From the NCBI RefSeq assembly GCF_001611975.1, contig NZ_CP014525.1, forward strand, positions 1,728,001-1,792,000: a DNA stretch of 64,000 bases, written 5' to 3'. The notes beneath the pieces were generated by a model. It was not told where the DNA came from and ran no database searches. It saw only the letters and a list, made by a program, of their open reading frames with translations. This document shows positions 8,917 to 18,717 of this stretch, piece by piece. The stretch is from Haematospirillum jordaniae (GTDB lineage: Bacteria > Pseudomonadota > Alphaproteobacteria > Rhodospirillales > Rhodospirillaceae). A program made the position numbers and the translations under genes. The first letter of the stretch is position 1; every line of letters begins with the position of its first letter.

Positions 8917-11004
8917 ATGATGACAGCCTCTTATGTCTTTATCTTTGCCTGTGGATCTCTTGCCATATTGTACGGCATTCTTGTTACGCGCTCTGTTCTT
9001 GCCACAGGGGTAGGGACGGAAGATATGAGGCGTATTGCAGATGCTGTTCAAGAAGGTGCGTCGGCCTATCTTCGGCGTCAGTATACAACTATTGCTATTG
9101 TTGGTGCTGTAATATGCTTGTTCTTGGGATGGCGTCTTGGACTGGCAGTTGCTGTTGGTTTTGTGATTGGTGCGGTTCTGTCCGGCATTGCCGGCTTCAT
9201 CGGTATGAATGTTTCTGTCAGGGCCAATGTTCGTACGGCTGAAGCGGCGCGCAGTGGTGGCATGAAAGCAGCCCTGTCCGTGGCCTTCCGCTCGGGAGCG
9301 GTGACCGGGTTCTTGGTCGTCGGGCTTGGGCTTATCGGAGTAGCCGGTTATTACTTCTTCCTGAATACAATGGATATTCCCCGGCGGAATGTGTTGGAAG
9401 CCTTGGTTGCGCTTAGCTTTGGCGCTTCCTTGATTTCCATCTTTGCCCGGCTTGGTGGTGGCATTTTTACCAAGGGAGCTGATGTCGGTGCTGATCTGGT
9501 TGGAAAGGTTGAGGCTGGTATTCCCGAAGATGACCCCCGTAACCCGGCCGTGATTGCCGATAATGTTGGCGACAATGTCGGGGATTGTGCCGGCATGGCG
9601 GCAGACCTGTTTGAAACTTACGTTGTGACGATGGTTGCAACCATGCTCCTTGGGGCTATCTTTTTCCCCGAAAGCTTGGCACCGCTCATGATGCTCTATC
9701 CGCTGTTGATCGGTGCGGTGTGCATTATAGGGTCAGTTCTTGCCACCTATCTGGTGCGATTGGGGGCGGATGGTAATATTATGAATGCCCTTTACAAGGG
9801 CTTCATCGGTTCCGCTGTTTTCTCGGGTATATTAATTGTTGCTATTACCTTCTGGCTTTTTGATGAGGCTACTTTTGGCCAAGGGGTCGGACTTGCAGGT
9901 GTTGCACCCGGGCCTCTCGTGATCTGTGCCCTGACAGGTCTGGCGGTAACGGGTCTGATCGTTTGGGTCACAGAATACTATACGGGCACTAATCACCGTC
10001 CGGTCCATTCTGTCGCTGATGCATCTGTTACGGGGCATGGTACCAATGTCATCCAAGGGCTAGCTGTTTCCATGGAAGCGACAGCCTTGCCGGTCTTATG
10101 CATTTGCGTTGGTATTATCGTTTCCTATATCGCAGCCGGGTTGTACGGTATTGCGATTGCGGCAACAACGATGCTGGCTTTGGCGGGTATGGTTGTTGCG
10201 CTGGATGCCTATGGCCCGGTAACAGACAACGCGGGTGGTATTGCTGAAATGGCGAACCTTGCGCCGGATGTACGCAAGGTCACAGATGCCTTGGATGCTG
10301 TTGGAAATACAACGAAGGCTGTGACAAAAGGCTATGCCATTGGCTCTGCTGGTCTGGCGGCCTTGGTGCTTTTTGCCGCGTATACTGAAGATCTCCAGTA
10401 TTACTTTCCTGATATGGAGATTGCCTTTGTGCTGCACGACCCTTATGTGGTGGTGGGGCTTTTTATTGGCGGTCTTCTGCCGTATCTGTTTGCAGCCCTT
10501 GGCATGCAGGCTGTGGGGCGTGCTGCTGGAGCCGTTGTGGTCGAGGTGCGACGCCAATTTCGCGAGATGCCCGGTATTATGGCAGGTACTACAAAGCCAG
10601 AGTATGGAACATGTGTGGACATGTTAACCAAAGCGGCTATCCGCGAAATGATCTTTCCTTCTCTGCTGCCGGTTCTGGCACCGATTCTTCTTACCGCCTT
10701 GGTTTGGGCTATAGGTGGGCCTGTGCCGGCATTTACAGCTTTGGGAGCCATGTTGCTGGGAACGATTGTCACGGGGCTGTTTGTGGCAATATCCATGACG
10801 TCGGGTGGTGGCGCATGGGATAATGCAAAGAAGTTTATCGAAGAGGGGCATCATGGAGGGAAGGGCTCAGATGCTCACAAGGCCGCTGTTACTGGCGATA
10901 CTGTCGGTGATCCATACAAGGATACGGCTGGCCCGGCGATAAACCCCATGATCAAGATCACCAATATTGTTGCGATACTGCTGCTTGCAATTGTCGCAGG
11001 ATAA
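8917..11004 (+). CDS. hppA: membrane-bound proton-pumping pyrophosphatase, K+-independent type
   Basis: A 695-residue, roughly 16-helix inner-membrane enzyme that couples pyrophosphate hydrolysis to proton export. The substrate site is seen in [20 protein letters not shown] and [19 protein letters not shown], with the second acidic cluster near the C-terminus ([19 protein letters not shown]). The stretch [10 protein letters not shown] has Lys where K+-dependent enzymes have Ala, which predicts K+ independence. GGAGGG precedes the first of two tandem ATGs. Convergent with bamE downstream. Confidence 0.96.
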   Translation: MMTASYVFIFACGSLAILYGILVTRSVLATGVGTEDMRRIADAVQEGASAYLRRQYTTIAIVGAVICLFLGWRLGLAVAVGFVIGAVLSGIAGFIGMNVSVRANVRTAEAARSGGMKAALSVAFRSGAVTGFLVVGLGLIGVAGYYFFLNTMDIPRRNVLEALVALSFGASLISIFARLGGGIFTKGADVGADLVGKVEAGIPEDDPRNPAVIADNVGDNVGDCAGMAADLFETYVVTMVATMLLGAIFFPESLAPLMMLYPLLIGAVCIIGSVLATYLVRLGADGNIMNALYKGFIGSAVFSGILIVAITFWLFDEATFGQGVGLAGVAPGPLVICALTGLAVTGLIVWVTEYYTGTNHRPVHSVADASVTGHGTNVIQGLAVSMEATALPVLCICVGIIVSYIAAGLYGIAIAATTMLALAGMVVALDAYGPVTDNAGGIAEMANLAPDVRKVTDALDAVGNTTKAVTKGYAIGSAGLAALVLFAAYTEDLQYYFPDMEIAFVLHDPYVVVGLFIGGLLPYLFAALGMQAVGRAAGAVVVEVRRQFREMPGIMAGTTKPEYGTCVDMLTKAAIREMIFPSLLPVLAPILLTALVWAIGGPVPAFTALGAMLLGTIVTGLFVAISMTSGGGAWDNAKKFIEEGHHGGKGSDAHKAAVTGDTVGDPYKDTAGPAINPMIKITNIVAILLLAIVAG

Positions 11005-11015
11005 ATAGCATACCT

Positions 11016-11055
11016 AAAAAGAAAGGTGGGAGACTATGAGAAGTCTGCCACCTTT
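11016..11055 (-). terminator. hairpin terminator between convergent hppA and bamE
   Basis: GAAAGGTGG (11021-11029) and AGACT pair with AGTCT and CCACCTTTC (to 11055) around a 6-base loop, with one G/G mismatch. The run of five A at 11016-11020 reads as a T tract on the minus strand, so the signal is best placed to end bamE. The stem may also stop hppA transcripts. Confidence 0.7.
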
Positions 11056-11080
11056 CTCTCATATCAGGATTATCTGCCTG

Positions 11081-11608
11081 TTATTGACCTGGTATATTTG
11101 ATTTACCGTCAAATGTACTTGTAGAATCTTTGTTAAACTTCCCAATGTTGCCAAGAAGTTGCTCAAAGATATTCATTTTATTCCCTGCGGTCGGTGTTTC
11201 ACGGGCGACTAAGGTCACATCGGCACCATCTTTCAGGCCATTGCGCTGAATGCTCTGGATTGTATCTGAACGATCGAAACGTATGGTGATAACCGAGCGC
11301 TCCAGCTCCTCGTTCGGGTAAAAAGCAAACTGCTCCTGCTTGGAACCGATGTAGTACCACGTTTCCTCCCCATCGAAGAGTGAGGTGGTCGAAGGAGAGC
11401 CCAGCGCAGCAGCAACATCAGCCTTTGAACTCCGCCCTTCCTGTATATGCTCCATCTGGGTAGCTGTTGGCAACGCGCCGTGAGCCTTGATGTCCGGAGA
11501 ACAGGCAGAGAGCAACGTGACGGCAGGCAGGACAAGCGCCAAGGCCGTGGCTGTGCTGCGACGCAATAACGCAGAGAGTGATGAATGATCGATCCTTGGC
11601 ATTGGCAT
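11081..11608 (-). CDS. bamE: outer membrane protein assembly factor BamE
   Basis: A lipoprotein of the SmpA/OmlA family, a subunit of the BAM complex that inserts beta-barrel proteins into the outer membrane. It has a lipoprotein signal ending in the lipobox LLSAC, the family motif EHIQEGRSSKADVAAALGSPS, and ETWYYIGSKQEQFAFY. The C-terminal tail after about residue 145 is longer than in enterobacteria. The start is uncertain: I give the ATG at 11608, but in-frame ATGs at 11602, 11632 and 11650 are possible and none has a strong ribosome site. It is transcribed away from the CBP3 gene. Confidence 0.88.
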   Translation of the reverse strand: MPMPRIDHSSLSALLRRSTATALALVLPAVTLLSACSPDIKAHGALPTATQMEHIQEGRSSKADVAAALGSPSTTSLFDGEETWYYIGSKQEQFAFYPNEELERSVITIRFDRSDTIQSIQRNGLKDGADVTLVARETPTAGNKMNIFEQLLGNIGKFNKDSTSTFDGKSNIPGQ

Positions 11609-11810
11609 ATCCGTCAGGTATGGGTATCCGTTCATTGGCCGGCTGCACACTGGCTGCGCTAGGCCCCATACATAGACCGAAATCTAGATCAGGTCCAGCC
11701 TACCCGTTGCTGACGCACGGTGCTTTATATTTCAGGCATTGTCCACTTCGGGCGGTCACGTTACACCAGATGCATCTGCTTTGATCAGGCTTTTAAAAGA
11801 GAGCTTAACC

Positions 11811-12383
11811 ATGTTTTCAGCTTTCCTGTCCCAGCGGCGTCGGCGCCGTGCTGCCGAAGACCTGTACGTTTCCGCTGTGTCTCAGGCGCGTGCCCCGTTC
11901 TTTTTTGAATGTTGTGGTGTCCCTGATACAGTGGATGGCCGCTTTGATATGATAGCGCTTTATGTTTTTTTGTTGATTCATCGGGTCAGAGCTGAGAAAA
12001 CCCAAGAATCATCTGCCTTTGCCCAAGAAATATTTGATGCCATGTTTCGCGATATGGACCGTAATTTACGCGAAATGGGCGTTGGAGATCTGAGCGTTGG
12101 CAAACATATCAAAGGGATGGCAAAGGCTTATTATGGTCGTGTTGCGGCTTATGAGCCACCTGTTGAGTCTGGCGATCTCCAGGCACTTGAGGCAGCCCTG
12201 TTGCGGAATCTGTACCGCTCTGCTTCAGCGCCAGGCCCCGCAGCAGAACAGGTCAGGAGCATGGCCGTCTGTGTCCTGCAGATCGTTGAGCATATGACCA
12301 AGCAGTCTTTTCAGGATGTTATGGGCAACAGGCTGGCATGGTGGATGCCATCTACTGATGAACGAGCAAGGATTGATGCCTGA
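11811..12383 (+). CDS. ubiquinol-cytochrome c chaperone (CBP3 family)
   Basis: A 190-residue protein of the CBP3/UQCC1 family, which assists cytochrome b or bc1 complex assembly. Family marks are the FDMIALYVFLLIHRVR helix, QEIFDAMFRDMDRNLREMGVGDLSVGKHIK and the MAKAYYGRVAAYE stretch. I chose ATG 11811, preceded by AAGAGAG; an upstream ATG in frame at 11739 gives an unlike leader. Its stop overlaps the next ATG by one base (TGATG), so translation of the yceD-like gene is probably coupled. Confidence 0.9.
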   Translation: MFSAFLSQRRRRRAAEDLYVSAVSQARAPFFFECCGVPDTVDGRFDMIALYVFLLIHRVRAEKTQESSAFAQEIFDAMFRDMDRNLREMGVGDLSVGKHIKGMAKAYYGRVAAYEPPVESGDLQALEAALLRNLYRSASAPGPAAEQVRSMAVCVLQIVEHMTKQSFQDVMGNRLAWWMPSTDERARIDA

Positions 12384-12931
12384 TGGCAAGCGTACCGGAT
12401 CTTACTGTGGAACCCGAGTTCTCACGACCAGTCAATGTTGAGCGCCTGCCTGCGGGGGGACGCTGGTTTGTGCTGTCTGCCTCGGCAGAGGAATGTCAGG
12501 CTTTGGCCGCCCGGTTTGGATTGGTCGCGCTTTCATCCTTTGAGGCGAGGATCCATCTCAAGGCCGTTGCCTCTGGCGATATTATACAGGCGGAAGGTGA
12601 GTTTTCGGCAGACATTACACAGGTTTGTGGCGTCTCCCTGCAGGAGTTTGCAACTTCTCTTACCGAGCGCTTCAGTCTTTCCTATACTTTTTCTCCGGAT
12701 GGAGCAGACTCTGCCGAAGTAACTTTTGATCCCGAGGGCGAAGATCCGCCTGAGCCAATTGTTAATGGGATGATTGATCTGGGGGATATCGCAGCTGAGC
12801 ATCTAGGATTGTCAATCAACCCATTTGCCCGCTCAGAGAGTGCGTCTTTGGCTGTTCCGCCTGGGGTCAGCGTGAATGAGCCAGAGAGAGAAAGCCCTTT
12901 CTCAGCCCTTGGTAAACTCCGCAAGGATTAA
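12383..12931 (+). CDS. yceD: YceD/DUF177-family protein
   Basis: A 182-residue DUF177 protein. The family is nearly always encoded just before rpmF and is thought to act in 23S rRNA accumulation, though the mechanism is not settled. Visible is the late motif DPPEPIVNGMIDLGDIAAEHLGLSINPF and a C-terminal NEPERESPFSALGKLR. It overlaps the CBP3 gene stop by one base and precedes rpmF by 100 bases. Confidence 0.87.
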   Translation: MASVPDLTVEPEFSRPVNVERLPAGGRWFVLSASAEECQALAARFGLVALSSFEARIHLKAVASGDIIQAEGEFSADITQVCGVSLQEFATSLTERFSLSYTFSPDGADSAEVTFDPEGEDPPEPIVNGMIDLGDIAAEHLGLSINPFARSESASLAVPPGVSVNEPERESPFSALGKLRKD

Positions 12932-13031
12932 GGATGCGTTTTCCTGTGGTATGATGCTTGCGGTTTTTGTGCTTTTTGTATATTAAGGCTGGCTTCCATG
13001 CAGGCCCGAACAGGATTGAAAGTAGCGAAAA

Positions 13032-13214
13032 ATGGCCGTTCCCAAGAAAAAAACCTCCAAGTCCCGTCGCAACATGCGTCGTTCCCACGATTCTGTCTCT
13101 GCGGGTGCCCATAATGAATGCTCTAACTGCGGCGAGATGAGGCGTCCTCATCATGTTTGCGGAAGCTGTGGTCATTATGATGGCCGCGAGGTTGTTGCTT
13201 CCGAAGCGGCTTGA
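13032..13214 (+). CDS. rpmF: 50S ribosomal protein L32
   Basis: A 60-residue L32 with the expected start [20 protein letters not shown] and a zinc-ribbon pattern (CSNCGE, then VCGSCGHY). Four cysteines are kept, so this is the zinc-binding form. It lies in the canonical yceD-rpmF-plsX-fabH order. Confidence 0.97.
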   Translation: MAVPKKKTSKSRRNMRRSHDSVSAGAHNECSNCGEMRRPHHVCGSCGHYDGREVVASEAA

Positions 13215-13257
13215 GCCGGTTGGTCTGTGGGCTGAAACCAGGGTTTGAGGTGATGTC

Positions 13258-14367
13258 TTGAGCAGTCGGCTCATTCTCGCGCTTGATGCTATGGGGGGCG
13301 ACCAAGCCCCCCATATGGTTCTCGAGGGTATTAAGGTAGCGCGCCTGCGCTACCCCCACGTTCATTTTCTGGTTTTTGGCGATTCTGCAAAAATCGATCC
13401 CCTTCTTTCTGACGATATTCGTCCCTTTTGCTCTGTCCGTCACACGCCCGATGCTGTTGCCAGTGGGGACAAGCCGTCTCTTGCTGTCCGACAGGGTCGC
13501 AATTCAAGCATGTGGTTGGCCATAAAGGCCGTAAAAGACGGCGAAGCGGCTGGCGTTGTCTCGGCCGGTAATACCGGTGCTCTAATGGCAATGGCCAAGC
13601 TCATTTTGCGGACATTGCCTGGCATTGATCGTCCGGCAATAGCAACCTTGATCCCCACGTGTCGTGGCGAGAGCGTTATGCTGGATCTTGGTGCCAATGC
13701 GGAATGCAGTGCCCGTAATTTGGTCCAGTTTGCTGTGATGGGCAGCGTTTTTGCCCGTACCTTGCTTCATGTCAGGCAGCCTGCGGTCGGTCTTCTCAAT
13801 ATTGGTTCCGAAGATCAGAAGGGGACCGAAAGTCTCCGTGAAGCTGCTACTGTTTTGCGGGGTTTTCCTGGTGACTTCATGGCATTCAAAGGTTTTGTGG
13901 AGGGGGATGATATTGGTGCGGGTACCGTTGATGTCGTTGTGACCGATGGGTTTACCGGCAATGTTGCTCTGAAGACTGCAGAAGGAACGGCAAAGCTGTA
14001 TGGATCTTTCCTGAAAGAAGCTTTCCGATCCAGTGTGCTGTCGCGCTTGGGATATTTGCTCGCACGTGGTGCCCTTGCGCATGTTCGGAAGAGAACGGAT
14101 CCTCGGCGTTATAACGGGGCCTTGTTCCTCGGCTTGAATGGTATTTGCGTCAAAAGCCATGGGGGTACCGATCATATTGGTTTTGCCAACGCGATTGGTG
14201 TGGCGGTCGACCTTGTGTCAGATGACTTGAATGATAAGATCAAGCTGGGTTGTCAGGATGTTCAGTCTGATATTGCCGCTGTAAACCCGGATGCGGCTGA
14301 TAAAGGTATCGATGCTACATTTGTTGCTGTGCCGGACAGCAGTTCCGGGAAGATTATGGAAACGTGA
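13258..14367 (+). CDS. plsX: phosphate acyltransferase PlsX
   Basis: A 369-residue enzyme that makes acyl-phosphate from acyl-ACP for membrane phospholipid synthesis. Motifs are [13 protein letters not shown] at the start, [32 protein letters not shown] and [17 protein letters not shown]. The start is TTG 13258 with GAGG about 9 bases upstream; the family start follows at once and no in-frame ATG fits. It overlaps fabH by one base. Confidence 0.95.
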   Translation: MSSRLILALDAMGGDQAPHMVLEGIKVARLRYPHVHFLVFGDSAKIDPLLSDDIRPFCSVRHTPDAVASGDKPSLAVRQGRNSSMWLAIKAVKDGEAAGVVSAGNTGALMAMAKLILRTLPGIDRPAIATLIPTCRGESVMLDLGANAECSARNLVQFAVMGSVFARTLLHVRQPAVGLLNIGSEDQKGTESLREAATVLRGFPGDFMAFKGFVEGDDIGAGTVDVVVTDGFTGNVALKTAEGTAKLYGSFLKEAFRSSVLSRLGYLLARGALAHVRKRTDPRRYNGALFLGLNGICVKSHGGTDHIGFANAIGVAVDLVSDDLNDKIKLGCQDVQSDIAAVNPDAADKGIDATFVAVPDSSSGKIMET

Positions 14368-15341
14368 TGGTTTGGCGATCTGTTGTGTGTGGTACGGGAT
14401 CATTCCTTCCCGAGCGCGTTATGAGCAACGCCGAGATGGCGTCAGTTGTTGATACATCTGATGAGTGGATCGTTGAGAGAACGGGTATTCGGCAACGTCA
14501 TATCGCAGCCGATGATCAGTTGACATCGGATCTGGCCTTTGTTGCCGCGGAAAGGGCACTGGATGCTGCCGGCGTTCACGGTTTTGATGTTGATCTTATT
14601 ATTCTGGCAACGGCGACTCCGGACAAGACATTTCCTTCAACGGCAACGCGTGTTCAGGCTCGGCTGGGGTGCGTCGGTGGCCCGGCATTTGATATACAGG
14701 CCGTGTGTTCAGGCTTTGTTTATGCTCTTGCTGTTGCGGATAACTTTATAAAAGCGGGCCAAGTTAGAACGGCTCTTGTTATTGGTGCGGAAACGTTTTC
14801 CCGTATTCTCGACTGGTCTGATCGTGGTACCTGTGTCTTGTTCGGTGACGGAGCAGGTGCCGTTGTCCTGAAAGCTGAGCAAGGGCAAGGTGATTGCGAA
14901 GATCGTGGCATTCTCACCACCCACCTACATGCGGATGGAACGCATCATGACCTTTTGTATGTAGATGGTGGTCCGTCTTCTACAAAAACAGTGGGATCCC
15001 TGCGAATGGCAGGACGAGATGTTTTCCGCCACGCCGTCAATAACTTGTCGTCTGTTGTACAGGAGGCTTTGGACGCTGTGCAGCTTGATATCGCTGCTAT
15101 TGATTGGCTTGTGCCGCATCAGGCTAATCAGCGGATCTTGGACTCAACAGCCCGTAAGCTTGGTGTCTCTGCCGAGAAAGTCGTTGTAACGGTTGATCAG
15201 CATGCCAATACGTCGGCAGCGTCTATTCCCTTGGCCTTAGATGCGGCTGTACGTGATGGCCGTATTCGTCCAGGTCACCTTGTTTTGATGGAGGCTATGG
15301 GGGGTGGTTTTACGTGGGGTTCTGCTCTGGTCAGGATGTAA
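14367..15341 (+). CDS. fabH: 3-oxoacyl-[ACP] synthase III
   Basis: A 324-residue condensing enzyme that starts fatty acid synthesis from acetyl-CoA and malonyl-ACP. The active-site cysteine lies in [13 protein letters not shown] (about residue 114), with the histidine in VPHQANQRI and the asparagine in [26 protein letters not shown] is typical of FabH. The ATG at 14367 shares a base with the plsX stop (TGATG); GTG 14364 is an alternative one codon earlier. Confidence 0.96.
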   Translation: MVWRSVVCGTGSFLPERVMSNAEMASVVDTSDEWIVERTGIRQRHIAADDQLTSDLAFVAAERALDAAGVHGFDVDLIILATATPDKTFPSTATRVQARLGCVGGPAFDIQAVCSGFVYALAVADNFIKAGQVRTALVIGAETFSRILDWSDRGTCVLFGDGAGAVVLKAEQGQGDCEDRGILTTHLHADGTHHDLLYVDGGPSSTKTVGSLRMAGRDVFRHAVNNLSSVVQEALDAVQLDIAAIDWLVPHQANQRILDSTARKLGVSAEKVVVTVDQHANTSAASIPLALDAAVRDGRIRPGHLVLMEAMGGGFTWGSALVRM

Positions 15342-15463
15342 AGCCTAGCGGTTGACAATATGTACAGGATGTCTCTTCTTCTGGACATCTTCAAGTCTTT
15401 GATATTGACGCTGTTACCCGGTGCATATACCGTCATGTGCGGTATTGGTTTAGCGAGGTCTCC

Positions 15464-15784
15464 ATGTCGGAACGCACCATTACACGGGCCCATCTCAGTG
15501 AGTCTGTCTATCAGGAGGTGGGACTTTCCCGTAACGAGTCTGCAGACTTGCTGGAAATGGTCCTTGCCGAAATTTCCCAAGCTCTTGCTAAGGGAGAGAT
15601 TGTCAAGATTTCCTCATTCGGCACCTTTTCTGTGCGCCAGAAGGGGCAGAGAATTGGCCGGAATCCCAAGACAGGGCAGGAAGTTCCTATCCTCCCGCGC
15701 AGGGTTCTGACTTTCCGGCCTTCACAGTTGCTGAAGGACCAGATTAATGATGGTTTGGCCAAGAAAGCAGGAAAAGCTCGCTAA
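15464..15784 (+). CDS. ihfA: integration host factor, subunit alpha
   Basis: A 106-residue DNA-bending protein of the HU/IHF family. It shows [18 protein letters not shown], the DNA-arm segment [14 protein letters not shown] and [20 protein letters not shown] lies about 9 bases before ATG 15464. It follows fabH after 122 bases and precedes a MerR-type gene, the usual alphaproteobacterial order. Confidence 0.95.
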   Translation: MSERTITRAHLSESVYQEVGLSRNESADLLEMVLAEISQALAKGEIVKISSFGTFSVRQKGQRIGRNPKTGQEVPILPRRVLTFRPSQLLKDQINDGLAKKAGKAR

Positions 15785-15817
15785 TACGGGCCCCCTGTTT
15801 CTTTATTTTTCTGTTCT

Positions 15818-15842
15818 GGCGCCAAAAAGATTTTGTGGCGCC
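15818..15842 (+). terminator. possible hairpin after ihfA
   Basis: GGCGCC (15818-15823) and GGCGCC (15837-15842) pair, and the inner AAAA/TTTT adds to the stem. Only a weak pyrimidine-rich stretch follows, so termination is plausible but not clear. Confidence 0.4.
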
Positions 15843-15943
15843 CTGCTTTCTTTGTGCCTTATCTGTATAATCATGTAGGGATACACTAGTATTTCAGCCT
15901 GTAGCGTCTGTGTCGGTGCAGGCGAGTTCAGGATGTAAAAACA

Positions 15944-16375
15944 GTGCAGTCTAGAAAAGAAAAACAGCCCGTAAAATCTGAGAATGCATTCCGTACTATT
16001 GGTGAAGTATCGGAAGATCTTGGTGTTCCCCAGCATGTTCTGCGTTTCTGGGAAACCCAGTTTTCCCAGATCAAGCCTTTGAAGCGTGGGGGTGGACGGC
16101 GTTACTATCGGCCTAAAGATATTGCCTTGCTGATGGATATTCGTTCATGTCTTTATGAGCAAGGCTATACAATTCGCGGCGTGCAGAAATTGCTGTGCAC
16201 AAAACAAAATGCCCTTGAATGCCGTGTGTCGACTACATCAGAGCAGGATATCGATTCTCAGAGTGACGTATCTCTCTCTCAGGGGTTGACCTGTGAGCAA
16301 AGGCAGGAGCTTGAGGCTGTTCTTGCTGAGTTGGAGGATGTTCGCGCTTTTCTTGGTATTCCTGAATTTGCCTGA
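15944..16375 (+). CDS. MerR-family transcriptional regulator
   Basis: A 143-residue protein with an N-terminal MerR-type winged helix: [25 protein letters not shown], then [29 protein letters not shown]. After about residue 90 comes a polar linker and a short C-terminal helix ([19 protein letters not shown]). This class commonly follows ihfA in alphaproteobacteria; its effector is not known to me. The start is GTG 15944, since the only nearby ATG is followed at once by a stop. No metal-binding cysteine pattern is seen. Confidence 0.88.
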   Translation: MQSRKEKQPVKSENAFRTIGEVSEDLGVPQHVLRFWETQFSQIKPLKRGGGRRYYRPKDIALLMDIRSCLYEQGYTIRGVQKLLCTKQNALECRVSTTSEQDIDSQSDVSLSQGLTCEQRQELEAVLAELEDVRAFLGIPEFA

Positions 16376-16407
16376 TCATGGTGATCCGCGCGTGCTAGGG
16401 AGGGGCT

Positions 16408-17181
16408 GTGCTGGTATTATTGACTGATTTTGGGGTGAGTGGACCTTATATTGGTCAGGTTAAGGCCGTTCTCGCTCAAAAGGTACCGTCTGTCCCTATT
16501 ATTGATCTATTTCATGATCTTCCTGCTTTTGAACCAGCTCTTGCAGCAGCCTTGATACCATCTTACTGCGGTTCTCCTTTTCCGAGGGGGACAGTTTTTA
16601 TGTGTATTGTCGATCCGGGTGTTGGTACCAGCCGCCAAGCATTGATTGTGTGCTCGCGTGGTTTTTGGTACGTGGGGCCGGATAATGGGTTGCTTAGTCG
16701 GATTATCGATGATGATTCGCAAGCGCAGATCTGGAGTCTTGATTGGTTTCCTGAATCGGCAAGTGCGACGTTTCACGCCCGGGATATTTTTGCTCCTGCG
16801 GCGGCAGCCTTGGCCTGCGGATATACCCCTAGTCCCACATGTAGAGCGCCGCTTGTCGCCACTATTCTTGGTTCTGACGACATAATTCGGTGTTCTGCAG
16901 GCATCGGGCAAGCCGTGTGGCAGAAGGTAGTTTATATTGATCATTATGGTAATGCCATGACAGGCATACGTGGTGCGGATGTAGGTAATCAAGATACTTT
17001 AGAGGTTAGCGGCTATCTATTGCGCAGACAGCGCACATTCGGGATGGGGGAAAACAGGGTGCCGTTCTGGTATGTCAATTCCAACGGGTTGGTAGAGCTT
17101 GCGATACGCAACGGATCTATGGCCTCGGCTTTTGGGATCGTGCCCGGAATGCCTGTTTTTGTCAGGTCAGGTCTGTCATGA
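16408..17181 (+). CDS. SAM hydrolase / SAM-dependent halogenase-fold protein (DUF62)
   Basis: A 257-residue member of the family that includes SAM hydroxide adenosyltransferases and the fluorinase. Seen are LLTDFGVSGPYIGQVKAVL, IDLFHDLPAFEP, FMCIVDPGVGT, WYVGPDNGLLS and FHARDIFAPAAAALA, with IDHYGNAMT later. Most bacterial members split SAM to adenosine and methionine rather than halogenate, so hydrolase activity is the safer inference. The start is GTG 16408 behind GGGAGGGG. The stop overlaps the next ATG by four bases (ATGA). Confidence 0.88.
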   Translation: MLVLLTDFGVSGPYIGQVKAVLAQKVPSVPIIDLFHDLPAFEPALAAALIPSYCGSPFPRGTVFMCIVDPGVGTSRQALIVCSRGFWYVGPDNGLLSRIIDDDSQAQIWSLDWFPESASATFHARDIFAPAAAALACGYTPSPTCRAPLVATILGSDDIIRCSAGIGQAVWQKVVYIDHYGNAMTGIRGADVGNQDTLEVSGYLLRRQRTFGMGENRVPFWYVNSNGLVELAIRNGSMASAFGIVPGMPVFVRSGLS

Positions 17182-18002
17182 GCCTGCGCGTTAAATTCTG
17201 GGGCGTTCGGGGTAGCATTCCGTGCTCTTCCCCCTCCCATGTGATTTATGGCGGGAACACAAGCTGTGTAGAAATTACGGCCAACGATCAACACCTGATT
17301 CTTGATGCGGGAACAGGTATGCGTGGTCTGGGCAATGATATGCTCCGCAGGGGTATTTCGCAGTCCAACATGCTATTATCTCACACGCACTGGGACCATA
17401 TCAGCGGCTTTCCATTTTTTGCACCTCTATTTCGTGCCGATTTCTCCATGCGCATTTATGCGGGCCATTTGCACGATTATGGGGGGATTAAACAGGTTCT
17501 TTCGACCCAAATGGCAAGCCCCCTGTTTCCAGTCCCCCTTTCGGCCCTCAAGGCTCGTCTCGAGTTTGTAGATTATGACGCAGGTAATCCACTGGCATTC
17601 TCCGACAGTGTTCTGGTGCGTACCGCACCTTTGAATCACCCAGATGGTGCCGTAGGATACCGTGTAGAAGCGGATGGCCTGTCGATTTGTTATGTGACGG
17701 ATACGGAGCATAAGCCGGGTGAGCCTGATTCCGTAATCTTGTCCCTGATCGAAGGGGCAGACCTTGTTATCTATGATTCAACCTACACAGATGAGGAGTT
17801 TCCTGCCAAGGTCGGTTGGGGCCATTCCACATGGGAAGAAGGTGTGCGTCTGTGCCAGAAGGCAGGGGCTAGAAATATGGCGCTTTTCCATCATGACCCA
17901 GACCACGATGACCTGATCATGTCCCAGATTGAGGAGCGGGCCAAACGGCTCTGGAGTGGGACCTTGGTTGCGCGTGATACAATGGAACTTATTTTATCCT
18001 GA
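17178..18002 (+). CDS. MBL-fold metallo-hydrolase
   Basis: A 274-residue metallo-beta-lactamase-fold hydrolase. The metal ligands are visible as LSHTHWDHISG (HxHxDH), a later NHPDG, YVTDTEH and a late FHHDPDHDD. The N-terminal VKFWGVRGSIPCS is shared with a widespread class of uncharacterised MBL hydrolases related to cyclic-nucleotide phosphodiesterases and PhnP. The substrate cannot be told. It is translationally coupled to the SAM hydrolase-like gene by an ATGA overlap and convergent with motB. Confidence 0.85.
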   Translation: MSLRVKFWGVRGSIPCSSPSHVIYGGNTSCVEITANDQHLILDAGTGMRGLGNDMLRRGISQSNMLLSHTHWDHISGFPFFAPLFRADFSMRIYAGHLHDYGGIKQVLSTQMASPLFPVPLSALKARLEFVDYDAGNPLAFSDSVLVRTAPLNHPDGAVGYRVEADGLSICYVTDTEHKPGEPDSVILSLIEGADLVIYDSTYTDEEFPAKVGWGHSTWEEGVRLCQKAGARNMALFHHDPDHDDLIMSQIEERAKRLWSGTLVARDTMELILS

Positions 18003-18013
18003 TCATCAGGACA

Positions 18014-18688
18014 TCACCGTGGATAGACCCGGACCACAACACGCCGGTTTATGGCTTGGTTCTGGGGAAGTACATCGCCGTAAGGCCCCCGGTTTGCAAC
18101 CTTTGGTGCTGTATCAGCCATTCCCACTGTTTTCATACGTGCCCGGGGAATCCCGGCCTCCTCGAAATAGCGCACCACAGTGCCGGCACGGGCACCGGAC
18201 AGTTCCCAGTTTGATGGGTACTGAGGTGTTTCAGGTGGACTGTCATCTGTATGCCCCTGAACTTCAATCTGAAAGCTTTTAAATTGTTCTGCGCCAATTG
18301 TTGCAGCGATTTTGGCTAATATTTCCCGTGCGGACTCATCCAGTTCAGCACTGTCCGGGGCAAAGAACGACCCGGAGCCCATTTCCATGACAATGCCCTG
18401 ACTGTCTGTAGAAATGGCAACAACATCCTGCATTTTTAGGGATGTGACAGATTTTTGCACTTGCTGCTTTAGGTCCTCGGTCGGGGTTTTTATCTCCCGT
18501 TTTCCGACCCCTTTGGCCATCCCGGCGCTGACCTGCTCGAAGGCAACAGCATCGATTTTCGAGATGGCAGCCAGCAGAATAAAGAAAGCCAGCAACAAGG
18601 TCGCCATATCGGCAAAAGTTGCAATCCAGCTTTCATCATCTGCGGGTGGTGAGGGGCGGGAAAACTGGTTGTTGCCATTACCCATCAT
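18014..18688 (-). CDS. motB: flagellar motor stator protein MotB
   Basis: A 224-residue stator protein. Its N-terminal membrane helix carries the proton-pathway aspartate D27 in FADMATLLLAFF. The C-terminal OmpA-like domain shows the peptidoglycan-binding pattern IEVQGHTDDSP, then NWELSGARAGTVVRYFEEAGI, and ends NRRVVVRVYP. It is shorter in the linker than enterobacterial MotB. It is downstream of motA on the same strand with a 29-base gap. Confidence 0.92.
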   Translation of the reverse strand: MMGNGNNQFSRPSPPADDESWIATFADMATLLLAFFILLAAISKIDAVAFEQVSAGMAKGVGKREIKTPTEDLKQQVQKSVTSLKMQDVVAISTDSQGIVMEMGSGSFFAPDSAELDESAREILAKIAATIGAEQFKSFQIEVQGHTDDSPPETPQYPSNWELSGARAGTVVRYFEEAGIPRARMKTVGMADTAPKVANRGPYGDVLPQNQAINRRVVVRVYPR

Positions 18689-18717
18689 GATGGTCGTCTT
18701 CCTTCTGGCGTGCTGGC

